Shown in pieces: positions 31,963-40,577 of a stretch of 64,000 nucleotides of DNA (position 1 is its first letter; each line of letters starts with the position of its first letter). The position numbers and the translations under genes were made by a program. This DNA comes from Syntrophorhabdaceae bacterium. Its GTDB lineage: Bacteria; Desulfobacterota; Syntrophorhabdia; Syntrophorhabdales; Syntrophorhabdaceae. The notes under the pieces were generated by a model that saw only the letters and a program-made list of their open reading frames with translations, did not search any database and was not told the DNA's origin. The stretch covers positions 1 through 64,000 of the forward strand of contig DATKMQ010000176.1 of the NCBI GenBank assembly GCA_035541755.1, written 5' to 3'.

Positions 31963-32529
31963 TCAACCGTATAGCTTGCGAAGGCACCAGGCCATCCTTT
32001 TCCCGAGCAGCGCTACTCCTTGAATGCCCTCTTCATCTTTTTCCACGTCTCCGATGTTTCTACCCACGCCAATACCGCGCCCAATTATGATCATCTGCCC
32101 GGCAAGAAAGAAATGGTTCATGGAGTCCATGGTGTGTATGGCGCCTGAGCGACGGACGGCGACCACAGCAGCGCCTACCTTGTTCTTGTACATTCCATCG
32201 TTAGCCATGGAGACGAAAGCGGTTCTGTCGATCAAGGCCTTCATCTCGGTTGTTACATCGGCAAAATAGACCGGCGAGCCGAGGATAATCCCTTCTGCCC
32301 TGGTCATCTTCTCGATGCATTCATTGGCGTCGTCATTTTTCACGGCGCAGCGCCCGTCCTTGTTTTCAAAACACTTATAGCAGGCAATGCAGCCGTGGAT
32401 CGTTTTTTGCGATAGCTGCACCAGTTCCGTTTCCACCCCTACTTCTTCGAGTTGCCGGAAGATGTGGTTGATGAGGATGGTAGTGTTGCCATCCTTTCTC
32501 GGACTACCATTAAAGGCAACGACCTTCAT
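31963..32529 (-). CDS. Iron-sulfur flavoprotein (Isf-like NADPH-dependent FMN reductase fold)
   Basis: The 188-residue protein begins MKVVAFNGSPRKDGNT, the FMN phosphate loop of the flavodoxin-like reductases. The compact Cys motif GCIACYKCFENKDGRC (CxxCxxCx7C, about residues 47-62) marks the iron-sulfur flavoprotein family, where it binds one [4Fe-4S] cluster. GSPVYFADVTTEMKALIDR follows, as usual. It takes electrons from ferredoxin or similar carriers in anaerobes and may reduce O2 or H2O2. The start at 32529 has AAGGAG eight bases before it; the longer frame to 32706 runs into the next gene. Confidence 0.9.
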   Translation of the reverse strand: MKVVAFNGSPRKDGNTTILINHIFRQLEEVGVETELVQLSQKTIHGCIACYKCFENKDGRCAVKNDDANECIEKMTRAEGIILGSPVYFADVTTEMKALIDRTAFVSMANDGMYKNKVGAAVVAVRRSGAIHTMDSMNHFFLAGQMIIIGRGIGVGRNIGDVEKDEEGIQGVALLGKRMAWCLRKLYG

Positions 32530-32599
32530 ACAATTTTCTCCTTTCCGATTATGGTAACCTTGTGACCTCGCGAGAAAGATGAGCCATTCCCGCAGGCTC

Positions 32600-33016
32600 T
32601 TACAGTTTGATATATGTCTTCGGGGCCAGGTTCGTTTCTCTCGTCCACACCGTGGCTTGAGCGTTTGCAATCCGGAAGACCTTGATCGCGGCCTGCCCGT
32701 GGGCATCGGCCACGGACTTCAGGAAAGGCCGTGCCGTGAGAACCTCTTCGGCCACACCCGGTCCTTCGAGGAATTCCGCCTTGCCGCTCACCCGCACCTG
32801 AATGCCGCTCTTAAAGTCATTGAAACAGAGCTCAACGTTGGGGTTTGCCACAAGCTGTTTGTACATGTCCTTCACTGTCGCAAGCTGGATGAGAATGCCT
32901 CTTTCGTCTGCTTTAAACATCTGCATCCCCCGTACACGCGGCGCGTTGCCCTCGACGGTCGCGAGAAAACAAACCGGATTTGATCTCACAAAGCTGATCA
33001 CTTCTTCTTTAGTCAT
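32600..33016 (-). CDS. Pyridoxamine 5'-phosphate oxidase-like flavin/heme-binding protein
   Basis: The 138-residue protein begins MTKEEVISFVRSNPVCFLATVEG and has NAPRVRGMQMFKADERGILIQLATVKDMYKQL, then NVELCFND and VRVSGKAEFLEG. This is the split-barrel PNPOx-like fold, which usually binds FMN, F420 or heme. Many such genes are annotated general stress or FMN-binding proteins. AAGGAGAG lies before the ATG. It is upstream of the iron-sulfur flavoprotein on the same strand, with 70 bases between, so a shared redox role is likely. Confidence 0.85.
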   Translation of the reverse strand: MTKEEVISFVRSNPVCFLATVEGNAPRVRGMQMFKADERGILIQLATVKDMYKQLVANPNVELCFNDFKSGIQVRVSGKAEFLEGPGVAEEVLTARPFLKSVADAHGQAAIKVFRIANAQATVWTRETNLAPKTYIKL

Positions 33017-33208
33017 GTCTCTCTCCTTTTTGCTACTTTCTTTGTTGGCCCTATACTTATGCCGCACTCTACGAACGGCATGAAGAGCCTAATAAAAGCT
33101 CCCCACCCTGTCAAGGCCTTTCTCGTATCCAATCGGTACACCCCAATCCTGCCGCGAGGATAGCGACAATCTGAACACGCTTAAGACATCCCCCAGGCAC
33201 ATGAAAAC

Positions 33209-33748
33209 CTACCCTTCCACCAGATCGGCCTCGGAATCGATCGAAAGGTAGACATGCCTGCCCACCATAAAACCGCCGTTCTCGATCTCCATGTTAGTCA
33301 TCATGCCAAAATCCTCGCGGTTAATCCTGGTTACCGCTTTAAAGCCGAACGTAGTGTATAATCGGTCATCATCCTGGAATCGGGAAGGACCGGCTAAGCT
33401 CGTATCCAGAGTGACAAGGCGTGTCACACCGTGCAGGGTCAATTCTCCGTGGATCAGGCACCGATCGAGCGCAGATGCCTCCACGCTCGTGCTTTTGAAT
33501 CTGATCACAGGGTAAGTTTGAACATCGAGATAGTTAGAGCTACGCAGATCCGCGTCTCGTTTCTCGACCCCTGTGTATATACCCGCCGCGTCAATCTCAG
33601 CCGTAACGGATAATGCGCTCATGTTCCGCGGATCGAAGTCGAGAGTGCCTTGTACTTTGCCCAACTGGCCTCGAACCCAGGTGACCATCATATGACGGAC
33701 CCTGAATTGGGCGGCGGTATGATCGGGATCCAGAACGTATTTTGCCAT
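33209..33748 (-). CDS. YceI-family protein, apparently cytosolic
   Basis: The 179-residue protein has the YceI beta-barrel pattern: YVLDPDHTAAQFRVRHMMVTWVRG, VQGTLDFD, LSVTAEIDAAGIYTGVEKRDADLRSSNYLDV, PVIRFKSTSV, and GELTLHGVTRLV. YceI proteins bind isoprenoid quinones or amphiphiles. No signal peptide is present at the ATG chosen (33748, after GGAGGAGG), unlike E. coli YceI, which is periplasmic. It is divergent from the oxidoreductase gene. Confidence 0.88.
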   Translation of the reverse strand: MAKYVLDPDHTAAQFRVRHMMVTWVRGQLGKVQGTLDFDPRNMSALSVTAEIDAAGIYTGVEKRDADLRSSNYLDVQTYPVIRFKSTSVEASALDRCLIHGELTLHGVTRLVTLDTSLAGPSRFQDDDRLYTTFGFKAVTRINREDFGMMTNMEIENGGFMVGRHVYLSIDSEADLVEG

Positions 33749-33848
33749 AACTCCTCCTCCATATGAGAGTTGCAAAAAATACTTACCTCATCGCGAGATA
33801 ATCTACATATTAATGCACTTTCGTCTTCTGTCAACGGTCGCCATTTAC

Positions 33849-33878
33849 TTTACACGGTTACGGACCTGGACTTATATT
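33849..33878 (+). promoter_or_regulatory. Likely sigma-70 promoter of the disulfide oxidoreductase gene
   Basis: TTTACA (33849-33854) and TATATT (33873-33878) lie 18 bases apart, 41 bases before the ATG at 33920. A five-base TTTAC precedes the -35 directly. Confidence 0.5.
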
Positions 33879-33919
33879 AACTGTATGAGTCTGGCGCAAA
33901 CCTCTACAAAGGAGCGTTG

Positions 33920-35311
33920 ATGAAGGATTACGACGTCATAGTGGTGGGCTCGGGCTCAGGGCTTAATCTCGCCTACAGGGCGGTCTCCAAAAACCTGAAG
34001 GTGGCCCTTGTCGCAAGCCAGTACCTGGGTGGAACCTGCATGAATGTGGGCTGCGTGCCCTCCAAGACACTTTTGTATGCGGCCGACCTGGCCACACAGA
34101 TCAGGGACGCCAGAAGACTCGGCGTGGATTCCCATGTCATGTCCATCGACTTTCCGGCCATCATGGAAAGAATGCGGCAGACGAGGAATAGGGGCGTCGC
34201 CTTCATCCGGGACGACCTCAAGGGCACTGAGAACCTTGATTTTTACGAATCCGAAGGGCGATTTGTGGACAATTACACCATAGAGACAGAAGAAGAGCGC
34301 ATACGGGGCAGCAAAGTATTCATCGCTTCGGGCGCCCGGCCCGCTATTCCACCCATCAAAGGGCTGTCGGACGTACCCTATCTTACCAATGAATCGGTGC
34401 TTGACCTCAAGAAACCCCCTCAGAGCATCGTGATTGTCGGCGGCAGTTACATCGGCCTCGAATATGCCCACTTCTTCGCAGCCGTGGGCTCGGCGGTCTC
34501 TGTCGTGGAGTATAGTGACAGGTTTCTCACTTTTGAAGAACCGGAAATATCGGCGCTTATCGAAAAATCCATGAAGATGAGGATGAAGATCTATCCCGGT
34601 CATGAAGCGCTCTCTGTCTCGAAAAGCGGAAACGGCGTTCTCCTTGCCGCCAGGAACCGGAAAACCGGCGAGGAGAAGGCAGTGGAGGCTGAAACCCTTC
34701 TTGTGGCAGCAGGCAGAACCTCGAACGCCACACGCCTCAACGTTGAAAGAACAGGGGTTGCTCTGACGCCCGCCGGATTCATCCGGGTCAATGATTATCT
34801 CGAGACGAGCAAGAACGACATCTGGGCTTTGGGGGATGCCACGGGGAGAGCGATGTTCACCCATGCGGCAGACCATGAGGTCGGCGTTCTGTGGCATAAT
34901 GTGCTGAAAGGCGATACGAATAAAGAAGACAGAATAGAAATGAATTTTGACGCCGTTCCCCATGCTGTTTTCACTATGCCACAGATAGCTTCCGTGGGAC
35001 TTACCGAGGAGGCTGCCGGAAAGAACCATGATATTCTCGTGGGAGTCGCCCGGTATGCCGATATTGCGCAGGGTGATGTGAGACTTGAGGAGGAAGGATT
35101 CGCCAAGGCCATAGTGGAAAAAGGAACGGAACGGATACTCGGCTTTCACATTATCGGCCCTGAAGCATCGAACCTGATTCAGGAGGTCGTGAATGTAGTG
35201 GCCCGCAGGGACAGCTATCGGATCATCACCGAGTCCATGCACATATTTCCGGCGCTCTCTGAGCTCATCCCCGAGACCTTAAACCGGCTCGAAGAAAAGG
35301 CGCGGTCGTGA
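33920..35311 (+). CDS. FAD-dependent pyridine nucleotide-disulfide oxidoreductase
   Basis: The 463-residue protein starts KDYDVIVVGSGSGLNLAYRA (FAD loop), then has the redox disulfide GGTCMNVGCVPSK, the NAD(P) loop IVIVGGSYIGLEYAHFF, the second FAD site DIWALGDATGRA, and the C-terminal dimer domain with HIFPALSELIPETL (His-Glu pair). This is the class I flavoprotein disulfide reductase family (dihydrolipoyl dehydrogenase, mercuric and mycothione reductases). Without an associated lipoyl complex its substrate is open. I take the ATG at 33920, with AAAGGAGCG in front, not the TTG one codon before. Confidence 0.92.
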   Translation: MKDYDVIVVGSGSGLNLAYRAVSKNLKVALVASQYLGGTCMNVGCVPSKTLLYAADLATQIRDARRLGVDSHVMSIDFPAIMERMRQTRNRGVAFIRDDLKGTENLDFYESEGRFVDNYTIETEEERIRGSKVFIASGARPAIPPIKGLSDVPYLTNESVLDLKKPPQSIVIVGGSYIGLEYAHFFAAVGSAVSVVEYSDRFLTFEEPEISALIEKSMKMRMKIYPGHEALSVSKSGNGVLLAARNRKTGEEKAVEAETLLVAAGRTSNATRLNVERTGVALTPAGFIRVNDYLETSKNDIWALGDATGRAMFTHAADHEVGVLWHNVLKGDTNKEDRIEMNFDAVPHAVFTMPQIASVGLTEEAAGKNHDILVGVARYADIAQGDVRLEEEGFAKAIVEKGTERILGFHIIGPEASNLIQEVVNVVARRDSYRIITESMHIFPALSELIPETLNRLEEKARS

Positions 35312-35427
35312 CTGGACAAGATCCCGATTCTCACTACTCAAGGCATCGCGCCGTTTTCACCCCTTCGTAATTTCAACAGTGGCAGACAGGCGGCAGCAAA
35401 ATTGCCTCTGAAAGGAGAATGCTCGAC

Positions 35428-36087
35428 ATGAATCAGGAAATACGACAGATTGCTCTCGGCTTTGTCAATACGTATCTCGTAAAGGTGGAGGGTGGCCATC
35501 TGCTCATCGACACCGGTCTTGGAGAACAGTGGTCGCGGCTTGAGACCGAGTTGCGCGGGGCAGGCTGTTTACCCGAGCAGTTGAAGCTCGTCGTGCTCAC
35601 CCACGGGGACGTGGATCACGCGGGAAATTGCGATACGCTTCAACAGAAGTACGGCGTGAAGGTCGCCATGCATGCAGGCGATGCAGAGATGGTAAGAACG
35701 GGCCGGTTTGGGAGACGTCGGGCCAAGGGCATCACCTTCAAAGTTCTTCACTGGTTTGGCGGACGCGCACGCCGGAACTTTCGAATCTTCGAGCCCGATA
35801 TTTTGTTGGAACACGGGCAGACGTTAAATCAATACGGGTTGTCGGCGCGGATCATACACGCCCCGGGGCACACCAAAGGATCGATTGCAATATTGACCGA
35901 GGACGGGCAACTTTTCGCCGGTGATACGGTTTCCAATCGCGACAAACCGGATAGCGCGCCCTTTATTGAGAATGCGGAGCAACTCCGCGACAGTCTGACG
36001 CTTCTCAAAGGGCTTGGTGCACGTACTGTCTATCCCGGGCACGGAAAACCCTTTTCCGCTCAGGCAATGGCCTCGATCACTGTGTAA
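35428..36087 (+). CDS. Metallo-beta-lactamase-fold hydrolase
   Basis: The 219-residue protein has VNTYLVKVEGGHLLIDTG, the motif LTHGDVDHAGN, a later APGHTKGSI, FAGDTVSN and YPGHGKPF. The metal motif HxHxDH is here HGDVDH, with Asp for the second His; this variant occurs in part of the glyoxalase-II-like group. An in-frame ATG at 35419 touches the ribosome site (AAAGGAGA) and so is less likely than 35428. The substrate is unknown. It follows the oxidoreductase gene by 116 bases. Confidence 0.85.
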   Translation: MNQEIRQIALGFVNTYLVKVEGGHLLIDTGLGEQWSRLETELRGAGCLPEQLKLVVLTHGDVDHAGNCDTLQQKYGVKVAMHAGDAEMVRTGRFGRRRAKGITFKVLHWFGGRARRNFRIFEPDILLEHGQTLNQYGLSARIIHAPGHTKGSIAILTEDGQLFAGDTVSNRDKPDSAPFIENAEQLRDSLTLLKGLGARTVYPGHGKPFSAQAMASITV

Positions 36088-36728
36088 TACTCGACGTGCG
36101 ATCAATCGGGTGACACTCGCCTGAGCAATGTCCGGTATTGGGACGGTCAAGGGCAGAAGACCCGCGAACGCTTCATCCCAATCGATCCGCCTTAGCTGTC
36201 CGGCTGATCAACCGCAAAGGGGTCGTACAGAGATTCAAGAAGGTTTTGAATTCCAAAGGACTTTGGCGCTACCGCTATTAACTGAAAAGGCTCCAGGTAT
36301 CAGAGCATTTGTCCCGTGGGGGCCATATTGTCGGGAGGTGGCGAGCCCGTCTGCGCCAGGACCTGTTTTCTCTCGCATGTCTTTGATTTGTCCACATTTT
36401 CGCAGTACATGCGCACCCATGTTGCGGCGCGCACCCCGGCGTCAGCTCTATAATGACGAAAAAAACCACATATTTGTAAGAACTCACACTTGTCCCGCAC
36501 CGAAGATTCCTCCCTCGTCTATCGACGAGCTTGCTATTTAGGCCGTTGGCTTAATCCGTGCTTCTCTTCAAGTATATCGGCCACATTCCGCGGCGCTTAA
36601 GTCTCCCGATACAAACTCTCCGGATAGCAAAATTGTGTCCGGACAGAACTGTTGCATGAACCGTTCCGGTCTCTCTGCTGCATTCGATCTATCCGGCAAT
36701 TCGTGCCTTCGGGGAAGAAATCTTTCGG
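36088..36728. other. Long intergenic stretch, no gene recognised
   Basis: 640 bases without a supported gene. A 137-codon plus frame (36128-36541) and short minus frames are open but have no ribosome site, an unprotein-like composition and no recognised motif. It may be the residue of a lost gene; I cannot identify one. Confidence 0.5.
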
Positions 36729-37172
36729 TTAAATCTTCATCTCGAGATTGATCATGTCACCCCGTTTGAAGCCCATCTTGTCGAAAAACTGGAGGAGATC
36801 CCAATCTTTCCAGTTGACCACCACATAGATCGTGTCGATACCCACCTTCCTGAACATAGAAGTCATCTCTTTGAAGAGCAGTCGGGCGATACCCTTATTC
36901 TGGTGTTCCTTGCGCACGCCGATCGTGTCGATCCAGGCGAAGTTCTCGGGGATGCCGTATTCCCAGCCGCTCGCCTTGCCGAGAATAAAGCCGATCACCT
37001 TCCCGTCGATTTCAGCTGCGAGCGACGGCACCCCGGACGTCTCGGCAATTTCCAGTCTGGTTGCCCAATAGGCTTTCCTTCTGGTACCGAGAAGAGATTC
37101 GTCGATCTCCGTCACTGCATCGAGGTCCTTCATACTGAGGACTCTGAGTTTCACAGGCCCAGAGAAATCCAT
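36729..37172 (-). CDS. GNAT-family N-acetyltransferase
   Basis: The 147-residue protein has the GNAT core: VKLRVLSMKDLDAVTEID, PSLAAEIDGKVIGFILG, then ENFAWIDTIGVRKEHQNKGIARLLFKEM with the acetyl-CoA loop (RKEHQNKGIA), and the closing FFDKMGFKRGD. GGGAGG lies before the ATG. Substrate unknown. It is the last gene of the minus-strand block after TetR, separated by 158 bases, so it may have its own promoter. Confidence 0.87.
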   Translation of the reverse strand: MDFSGPVKLRVLSMKDLDAVTEIDESLLGTRRKAYWATRLEIAETSGVPSLAAEIDGKVIGFILGKASGWEYGIPENFAWIDTIGVRKEHQNKGIARLLFKEMTSMFRKVGIDTIYVVVNWKDWDLLQFFDKMGFKRGDMINLEMKI

Positions 37173-37330
37173 AGCGTATACCTCCCGATGTTATGTTATG
37201 TTCTTCTCATTTACAGCAAGTATAGCAGGCAAAAGCTGCTTGTCAAGAAAGGTGGTCTTTTGCAAGAAGGGATAGCGGCGAAAAGCTCTGCGCAAGGGCG
37301 GATAAGGCACTCACCATTTAGCACCCAGCG

Positions 37331-37969
37331 CTAAGCATCCGGTTTATGAGCCGGCTTGTGCGAAGCCTTAGCGCCTTTCTTCTGAATACCGCAAAAGCCG
37401 TCAATGAGAACGTCAAAGACCATTTGTGAAAGCTGCTCGGGGCTCACGGGACTCTTGGGGTTATACCAGGAATAGATCGAATTACACATGCCGAGCAGGA
37501 TAAAGCTCATGGCCGTCACCTGATTTCTCTTGACCGAGGTGCCAAAATATTCGGAGAGTACTTTGGCGGTAATCCGAAAGTACTCGCTTTCTTTAGCTAT
37601 GACCTTATTTAACGATTTCGGCTGAAGGTTTTGCGCTTCATGGAAAAGCGTTTTCGCCTCAGCCATATATTTGGGATATAGCGCCACGTGCCGGAAGATC
37701 AGTCTTCTTACCTTTTCCAGTCCGTTGTCGATTTCACCAAGCTCCTCCCACAAATCTTTGAGCACAATATCCATGAAATTGTCCAGGATATAGTAGAGAA
37801 GCTCAGTCTTACTGGCAAAATAGTGGTATATACCGCCCTTGCTCAGCCTCGCAGCGGCGGCGATATCCTCCATGCTTGTTTCGGCAAAACCCCTCTTACT
37901 GAAGAGCCTGGCTCCGATCTTCGCAATACTGTTCATTCGCTTCACAAGACGCGCGCTATTATCTCTCAT
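37331..37969 (-). CDS. TetR-family transcriptional regulator
   Basis: The 212-residue protein has the TetR helix-turn-helix near residues 15-60: AKIGARLFSKRGFAETSMEDIAAAARLSKGGIYHYFASKTELLYYIL. The C-terminal ligand domain (VRRLIFRHVALYPKYMAEAK) resembles those of acyl-CoA-sensing TetR proteins such as FadR/PsrA types. AAGGAA lies before the ATG. Its place behind the CoA-ligase/TRAP/Ior block suggests it regulates that block; a CAGTCGG-N7-CCGACTG dyad upstream of the first ligase (50025-50045) is a candidate site. Confidence 0.92.
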   Translation of the reverse strand: MRDNSARLVKRMNSIAKIGARLFSKRGFAETSMEDIAAAARLSKGGIYHYFASKTELLYYILDNFMDIVLKDLWEELGEIDNGLEKVRRLIFRHVALYPKYMAEAKTLFHEAQNLQPKSLNKVIAKESEYFRITAKVLSEYFGTSVKRNQVTAMSFILLGMCNSIYSWYNPKSPVSPEQLSQMVFDVLIDGFCGIQKKGAKASHKPAHKPDA

Positions 37970-38084
37970 AGATTCCTTGGCATCATCAGTCCTTTTTGCC
38001 TATTTCACCGCCCACCTTGCATCCTTCTACAGGGAGACGGGCGATCTACTTTCCCGCCCCCCGTAGGGATGTTCTTTTCATGCT

Positions 38085-38690
38085 TCAAGGGGAATTTCCA
38101 TTAAACGACCTTCTGCCTTCCTCAAATGCCCGAACGTTCAGCTCAAGAATCTTTTTCGGAAGAAGATCAGTCAATGCGTTCGACCACATCTTATCTTTTA
38201 TTTCCGGGAAGAAATTAGCAAATGCCCCCACGAGAACCACATTGGCGGCCTGCGCATTTCCGAGCCCGAGTGCAATCTTCTGGCCTTCAACGAGGTGCAC
38301 ATTTTTCTTGAAGTGTTTCTTAAAGACCGCCGCAATGTTTTCAGGGTAGGCGGCCAGGCCAAGATTAACCCCGGGCGGCAATATCTTCTGATCGTTGATC
38401 ACTATCTTCGCGCCGTCCTTGCAGTAGTTGATATACCTAAGCGCCTCCAAAAGCTCAAAGGCAAGAAGATAATCCACATCCCCATACTTGATCAGGGGCG
38501 AATATACTTTCTTGCCGAATCTGAAGTGCGTGGTAACATCTCCGCCTCTCTGGGCCATCCCGTGGACCTCGCTCTTCTTCACATCGTAGCCCGCATCCAC
38601 AAAGACGTGCGCAAGGATGTTACTGGCAAGGATAGCGCCCTGCCCGCCGACACCGGAGAGCAATATATTGGTTACTCTGTTATTCTCCAT
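38085..38690 (-). CDS. iorB: Indolepyruvate ferredoxin oxidoreductase, beta subunit
   Basis: The 201-residue protein is the gamma-domain-type subunit: NILLSGVGGQGAILASNILA, SEVHGMAQRGGDVTTHFRFG, then YLLAFELLEALRYINY. This is the IorB/VorC/PorG fold. With IorA it oxidatively decarboxylates aryl-pyruvates to aryl-acetyl-CoA and reduces ferredoxin. I choose the ATG at 38690 with AGGAGG six bases before; earlier in-frame starts at 38693 and 38705 (GTG overlapping the iorA stop) are possible. It is the partner of the gene just upstream. Confidence 0.93.
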   Translation of the reverse strand: MENNRVTNILLSGVGGQGAILASNILAHVFVDAGYDVKKSEVHGMAQRGGDVTTHFRFGKKVYSPLIKYGDVDYLLAFELLEALRYINYCKDGAKIVINDQKILPPGVNLGLAAYPENIAAVFKKHFKKNVHLVEGQKIALGLGNAQAANVVLVGAFANFFPEIKDKMWSNALTDLLPKKILELNVRAFEEGRRSFNGNSP

Positions 38691-38701
38691 CATCCACCTC
38701 C

Positions 38702-40501
38702 TCACGCCTGTCCCGGAAGGATAGCTTCAAATTTACATATCTGCGCGCAGAGACCGCAACCGGGGCATTGAAGCCTGTTGATTGAGACGGTCCCTTTCCT
38801 CTTCTTGCCATCTTTCGTGGCACCTTCTTTTTCCACCCAGCTGATGGCCGGGCATCCGATTTCCAGGCAGGCCTTGCATCCCCTGCAAACGTCCGTATCA
38901 ATCGTGTAATAGGGAAATTGGAACTTTCTCTTTTCTCTTCTGTGAAGCATGCAGGGCCCGTTTTCGGTGATGATAACGGAGGCCTCATCCCGGTTCAGCT
39001 CCTCCTTTATCGTTTCCATTGTCTGAGCCACGTTGTAGGGATCTACCTTGCGCACGTTTTTCACGCCCAGCGCTTTGACAAGTTCTTCATAGTTGACCAT
39101 GTTGGCGGGCTCACCTCTCAACGTGTAACCCGTACCTGCGTGTTCCTGGAGGCCGGTCATACCGGTAATCCGGTTGTCGAGAATAATGGTCGTCGAATAT
39201 CCCTTGTTGTAAACCGTGTCCATGACCGGGCCGATTCCGCCATGAAGGAACGTAGAGTCGCCTATCACGGCGCACATCTTTCCCAGGCCTTCCTGACCAA
39301 AGGCCTTACCAGCCCCGTATGCCTGCCCTACGCCCCCGCCCATACAGATGCAGCTATGAAGGGCCTGCAGAGGGGGACCCGCTGCGAGCGTGTAGCACCC
39401 TATGTCGCCAAAGACGAAGGTGCCGAGCTTTTTCAGAGAATAGAAGAGCGCCCTGTGGGAGCAGCCCGGACACAGGTTCGGAGGTCTTTTCGGGAGATCA
39501 TCCAGTTTCTCCCTTATCTTTGGTCCCTTATAGGCCTTCCCCTTGAGAGAGCTTTCGACGATCTCAGGGGAAAGCTCGTACATGTTGGGGATAAGGTCTT
39601 TGCCATGAAAAACTTTGTAGCCAAGGGCCTTGATCTCCGTTTCCAGGAAAGGATCGAGTTCCTCGACTACAATGACCTTTTGCACCTTCTTGAAAAATTT
39701 GGCCAGCAATTTCTTAGGCAGCGGCCACACCATGCCGAGCTTGAGGTAAGAATATTTCGGGAAAACCTCTCTCGTATACATGTAGGCGGCGCCTGCCGAG
39801 ATAACCCCCACGCGCGGATCGTTAATCTCCATCACATTATAAGGAAACTCATCAGCATAAGCCTCAAGGTTCCTCATCCGCTCCTCAATAATCTTGCGAC
39901 GCACGCGCACGTTAGCGGGAACCATCACATATTTCGTTGCCTGCTTCGGATCGAGGCCAAGGGGTACGGGCGCCGCCTGCCGCTCGCCTAACTCAACCAG
40001 GGAGTCTGAATGGGAGACCCTGGTCTCGCCCTTTAACAAGACAGGTGTGTCAAACCTCTCGCTTATTTCAAAGGCAATCTTGGTGAAGTCTTTACATTCC
40101 TGCGCGTCGCCCGGCTCCAGCATGGGTACCTTCGCAAACCGCGCCCAGTTGCGGCTATCCTGCTCATTCTGGGAACTGTGGACATTCGGGTCATCAGCAA
40201 CAACTATGACAAACCCTCCCTTGATGCCCGTATAAGCAAGCGTCATGAAAGGGTCGGATGCGACGTTTAGTCCCACGTGTTTCATGCAGGCAATGGATCG
40301 TGCGCCCGCGAATGCAGCACCGGACGCTACCTCCACGGCTACCTTTTCATTTGGAGACCATTGGGAGGTGATCTCCTTGTACTGTGCAATCTCCGCGAGT
40401 ATCTCGCTGCTCGGGGTTCCCGGATAGGCGCATGCCACGGTAACGCCGGCCTCCCACGCTCCTCGCGCAATCGCTTCATTTCCTTGCAGTATTTTTTTCA
40501 T
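38702..40501 (-). CDS. iorA: Indolepyruvate ferredoxin oxidoreductase, alpha subunit
   Basis: The 599-residue protein starts with the pyrimidine-binding half (GNEAIARGAWEAGVTVACAYPGTPSSEI), has the thiamine diphosphate half near residues 340-480 (LCPGCSHRALFYSLKKLG, GDIGCYTLA, GDSTFLHGG, DNRITGMTG), and ends with two [4Fe-4S] motifs (CRGCKACLEIGCP, CPGCGLCAQIC). The E-M-H-x-G-like region SIACMKHVGLNVASDP fits. It makes aryl-acetyl-CoA, CO2 and reduced ferredoxin from the 2-oxo acids of aromatic amino acids. AGGAGG precedes the ATG. It follows dctP on the same strand behind a stem-loop. Confidence 0.95.
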   Translation of the reverse strand: MKKILQGNEAIARGAWEAGVTVACAYPGTPSSEILAEIAQYKEITSQWSPNEKVAVEVASGAAFAGARSIACMKHVGLNVASDPFMTLAYTGIKGGFVIVVADDPNVHSSQNEQDSRNWARFAKVPMLEPGDAQECKDFTKIAFEISERFDTPVLLKGETRVSHSDSLVELGERQAAPVPLGLDPKQATKYVMVPANVRVRRKIIEERMRNLEAYADEFPYNVMEINDPRVGVISAGAAYMYTREVFPKYSYLKLGMVWPLPKKLLAKFFKKVQKVIVVEELDPFLETEIKALGYKVFHGKDLIPNMYELSPEIVESSLKGKAYKGPKIREKLDDLPKRPPNLCPGCSHRALFYSLKKLGTFVFGDIGCYTLAAGPPLQALHSCICMGGGVGQAYGAGKAFGQEGLGKMCAVIGDSTFLHGGIGPVMDTVYNKGYSTTIILDNRITGMTGLQEHAGTGYTLRGEPANMVNYEELVKALGVKNVRKVDPYNVAQTMETIKEELNRDEASVIITENGPCMLHRREKRKFQFPYYTIDTDVCRGCKACLEIGCPAISWVEKEGATKDGKKRKGTVSINRLQCPGCGLCAQICKFEAILPGQA

Positions 40502-40542
40502 GTATTCCTCCTGGCCGGCAATCCCTGTCGGCCTTGAAGCAT

Positions 40543-40569
40543 GGGATGCGTCCCTTCAGGACGCATCCC
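40543..40569 (-). promoter_or_regulatory. Perfect 11-bp stem-loop between dctP and iorA
   Basis: GGGATGCGTCC (40543-40553) pairs exactly with 40559-40569 around a five-base loop. It lies just after the dctP stop and there is no T run, so read-through into iorA remains possible; it likely stabilises the dctP 3' end. A second, weaker GGCCG/CGGCC stem (about 40513-40533) follows on the minus strand before the iorA ribosome site. Confidence 0.65.
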
Positions 40570-40577
40570 CACGGTTG

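Noticed and set aside
33956-35242. A 428-codon open frame on the minus strand
   Set aside because: It is the exact shadow of the disulfide oxidoreductase gene, which has all its cofactor motifs on the plus strand. The minus product is His/Asp-rich with no motif.
36128-36541. 137-codon plus frame in the long gap
   Set aside because: No ribosome site, odd composition (Pro, Arg, Cys scattered), no recognised family.
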